From assembly GCA_910586455.1 (NCBI GenBank), contig CAJUHX010000008.1, positions 1 through 54,089 on the forward strand: 54,089 nucleotides of DNA, in the 5' to 3' direction. A program made the translations under genes and the position numbers. Every line of letters begins with the position of its first letter. Position 1 is the first letter of the stretch. A model generated the notes under the pieces. That model made no database searches. It had not been told where the DNA came from and worked only from the letters and a program-made list of their open reading frames with translations. This DNA comes from an uncultured Muribaculaceae bacterium. Lineage in GTDB: Bacteria; Bacteroidota; Bacteroidia; Bacteroidales; Muribaculaceae. This document shows positions 52,271-54,089 of this stretch, one piece after another.

Positions 52271-53182
52271 TTATTTTTTCACCAGACGGCTGCCGCCGGC
52301 GCTCTGTTCAACATATATACCATTGCGAGGCGATTTCACCTCTATGCCCTGCAGATTGTAATACTTCACTGCAGTGTTCGGCGCGGCCTCAATATCGCTT
52401 ATTCCAGCCGAAGCTGTCATGGCAACCTCGGCCGGCTGCAGCAGACCGCGATTAAGTTTCACGGTTATTATGCCATCGAAGCCCTTCTCCAGCATGGTAT
52501 GCTTTCCAAACTGCCAAAGCTTTACACAGTCCGAGCCGTCGAGCACACCGCAGCCATAGCCGTCGTGCCAGCCGTTGCCTACAATACTAAAAAGTGCCAT
52601 CGCCGGAATACGATTCTCGCCGCTGCAGTCGAGCTGAAATTCGGTATCAGATACCCGCTGCAGCTGCCTGGTCACATGTCCGCTGCCATCAGCCTGCGGA
52701 CCTACATAGTACAGGTCGTTGCTGTATGTGGTCTGAGGGATACGGGCATAGAAAACAGCATAATCAGCTTTGGCGCCGATTTCCACATGATAATCGCCCT
52801 CGAACGGCAGTTTGGTGAATAACTCCGTGTCTGCGAACGTGCGCCGGATAGATGACACCTTCCTGCCAAGGTCAGAATAGTCGAATTAGAACACATAAGA
52901 TTCGCGTCGAAAGGCCATCTTGTCTTCCTCGGTCCAACGATTGAACGACACATACAGGTCGCTTAGATTCTTTACGTCGAAGCTGTATTTTCCATCTACA
53001 AGCTCCACTTCCAATGCCTTGTCCTCGAAGTAACTCAGCCCTTCGCCGCACCCGAGCACATACAGCGTCTGCGCCTGCATCGACAGAGCTGCCGGCATTG
53101 ACAGAGCTGCCGGCATTGAGGCAAATACACATCCGGCAAGAGTTCCCATGACAGCAAAAAGTTTAATTAGATAGTTCTTCAT
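52271..53182 (-). pseudogene. Secreted protein gene interrupted by an in-frame TAA
   Basis: From the ATG at 53182 (MKNYLIKLFAVMG) the frame runs to TAA at 52886-52888 and then continues, same frame, to the stop at 52271. At this codon the intact paralogue has the Glu of LYFELDPSK; here it is YVF-stop-FDYSDLG. GAA to TAA is a one-base change, so a nonsense mutation is the simplest reading. The rest of the gene is well kept (about 300 residues), ending YYNLQGIEVKSPRNGIYVEQ, a T9SS-like sorting tail. Readthrough or a sequencing error are alternatives. An 18-bp tandem repeat lies in its signal-peptide region. Confidence 0.8.
53082..53117. repeat. 18-bp tandem duplication in the signal-peptide region
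   Basis: GACAGAGCTGCCGGCATT occurs twice without a gap (53082-53099 and 53100-53117), coding for the doubled SMPAAL/SMPAAL segment near the signal-peptide end of the interrupted gene. A slippage product is likely. Confidence 0.85.
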
Positions 53183-53294
53183 GGCATTTAGGGTTTTAGT
53201 TAAAACTATTTTTAATTGCTTTTTGCACATCTAAGATATATCGACATATAATAAATTGGTTTATATTACAAAAAGCTTTTTATACTATTTTTTG

Positions 53295-53326
53295 CAAATA
53301 TACAACATAGGGAAAATAAAACCAAC
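53295..53326 (-). promoter_or_regulatory. Promoter of the paralogous secreted-protein pair
   Basis: GTTG (53326-53323), then 20 nt, then TATATTTG (53302-53295) on the minus strand. The leader is about 105 nt. The remaining gap to 53605 is AT-rich and contains no gene. Confidence 0.6.
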
Positions 53327-53571
53327 ATAATACAGTTAATATTTGTTAATTCAAAGAAATATTTTATATTAAAAACAAAATATCTACCACAATGATTGCA
53401 CAACAAACATTTCGGCAGACACTGCATATCTCATAACAGACAGAAAAAAAATTGTACTTAATCAACCATCAATATGATATCTGCTACAAATACGCAGACT
53501 ATATTTCCATATCCATGCGACCTTTTACACCTTTTTTGGACAAATTCAAACCCCGGCAAGAGTTTTTTACG

Positions 53572-53579
53572 TAATTTTG
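53572..53579 (+). promoter_or_regulatory. -7 box of the GH5 gene
   Basis: TAATTTTG lies 27 nt before the ATG at 53606. No -33 TTTG is found at the correct distance. Confidence 0.4.
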
Positions 53580-53605
53580 CCTAACCAACATAAATAAGAA
53601 TCGCA

Positions 53606-54089
53606 ATGAAAATACTACTTAAATCTATTATTGCAGGCGTAGCGCTTTGCTCTGCGGCAGCAGCCTGCGCAACTACACCCGACTTCCTGCACGTCCGGGG
53701 CCACGACATTGTAGACGGCAAGGGCGATAAGTTCTACATCAAGGGCACAAATCTTGGCAACTGGCTCAACCCCGAGGGCTATATGTTCGGCTTTAACCGC
53801 ACCACTTCGCCTCACATGATTGACCTGGCTTTCCGTCAGCTTGTCGGCCCTTCTGCCGCCCGCGAGTTCTGGCAGGACTTCAAGGACAACTACATCACCG
53901 GGGAGGATTTCCGCTTCATAGCCTCGACAGGAGCCAACACGGTGCGGGTGCCGTTCAACTACCGCCTGTTTACCACGGAGGACTATATGGGGCTTAACGA
54001 CGCCGACGAGGGTTTCCGACGCATAGACAGCTGCGTGAAATGGGCCGCCGACAACAACCTGCGTCGGATTCTGGACATGCACGACTGCC
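53606..54089 (+). CDS. Glycoside hydrolase family 5 (cellulase-like), N-terminal part
   Basis: The first 161 residues of an exported protein; the gene runs off the right edge. The signal peptide is MKILLKSIIAGVALCSAAAA followed by CATTPDF. The mature part starts the GH5 barrel: FYIKGTNLGNWLNPEGYM, FIASTGANTVRVPFNYRLF, and LRRILDMHDC, where the Asn-Trp and Arg-Val-Pro-Phe stretches are family marks. The catalytic glutamates lie beyond the edge. Substrate (glucan, mannan or xyloglucan) cannot be decided. Confidence 0.85.
   Translation, partial: MKILLKSIIAGVALCSAAAACATTPDFLHVRGHDIVDGKGDKFYIKGTNLGNWLNPEGYMFGFNRTTSPHMIDLAFRQLVGPSAAREFWQDFKDNYITGEDFRFIASTGANTVRVPFNYRLFTTEDYMGLNDADEGFRRIDSCVKWAADNNLRRILDMHDC

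Noticed and set aside
1..54089. CRISPR arrays, tRNA or rRNA genes
   Set aside because: No regularly spaced repeats, cloverleaf with T-loop GTTCRA, or rRNA-like stretch was seen by eye on either strand.

Overview
The window is chromosomal DNA of a member of the Bacteroidota, most likely order Bacteroidales. The evidence is the Bacteroidota-type promoter element TAnnTTTG upstream of many genes, start codons without Shine-Dalgarno sequences, type IX secretion (T9SS) genes (porV, porX, porW/sprE), secreted proteins with T9SS-like C-terminal signals, a fused nuoCD, and families typical of the phylum (DUF4831, PCMD). The fairly high GC and gene set would fit Muribaculaceae, but that is a guess. No tRNA, rRNA, CRISPR array or complete insertion sequence was seen.

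Layout. 1-870: the 5' end of a hipB-like regulator with its promoter and candidate operator, a 182-bp MITE-like element with perfect 20-bp terminal repeats, and a possible structured small RNA with a strong terminator hairpin. 874-1930: perR-rbr peroxide-stress operon. 2062-6339 (minus): TSCPD protein, Nnr, DUF4831 and DUF389 genes. 6436-9810 (plus): glycosyltransferase, thyA, folA and an orphan histidine kinase. 9994-17904 (plus): three large secreted proteins with sorting-signal-like C-termini, the first an M6-like metalloprotease. 18116-19815 (minus): porV-ispF.

20203-37617 (plus) is one 18-gene array in which a complete F1Fo ATP synthase operon (atpDCBEFHAG) sits between nuoH and nuoI of a complex I operon that lacks nuoE, nuoF and nuoG. 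There is a promoter before nuoA, a hairpin terminator after nuoN, and no strong terminator inside. 37961-40002: a PCMD secreted protein and an AT-rich orphan secreted protein in a low-GC patch. 40257-50425 (minus): a tightly packed six-gene operon, relA/spoT-pgpH-porW-porX-tsaE-birA, joining (p)ppGpp and c-di-AMP enzymes to two T9SS components. 50521-54089: a DUF2156 protein, two paralogous secreted proteins (one broken by an in-frame TAA), and the 5' part of a GH5 glycoside hydrolase.

Two arrangements stand out. One places the proton-pumping dehydrogenase and the proton-consuming ATP synthase in a single interleaved transcription unit. The other places second-messenger enzymes with T9SS regulators, near T9SS cargo genes elsewhere in the window.
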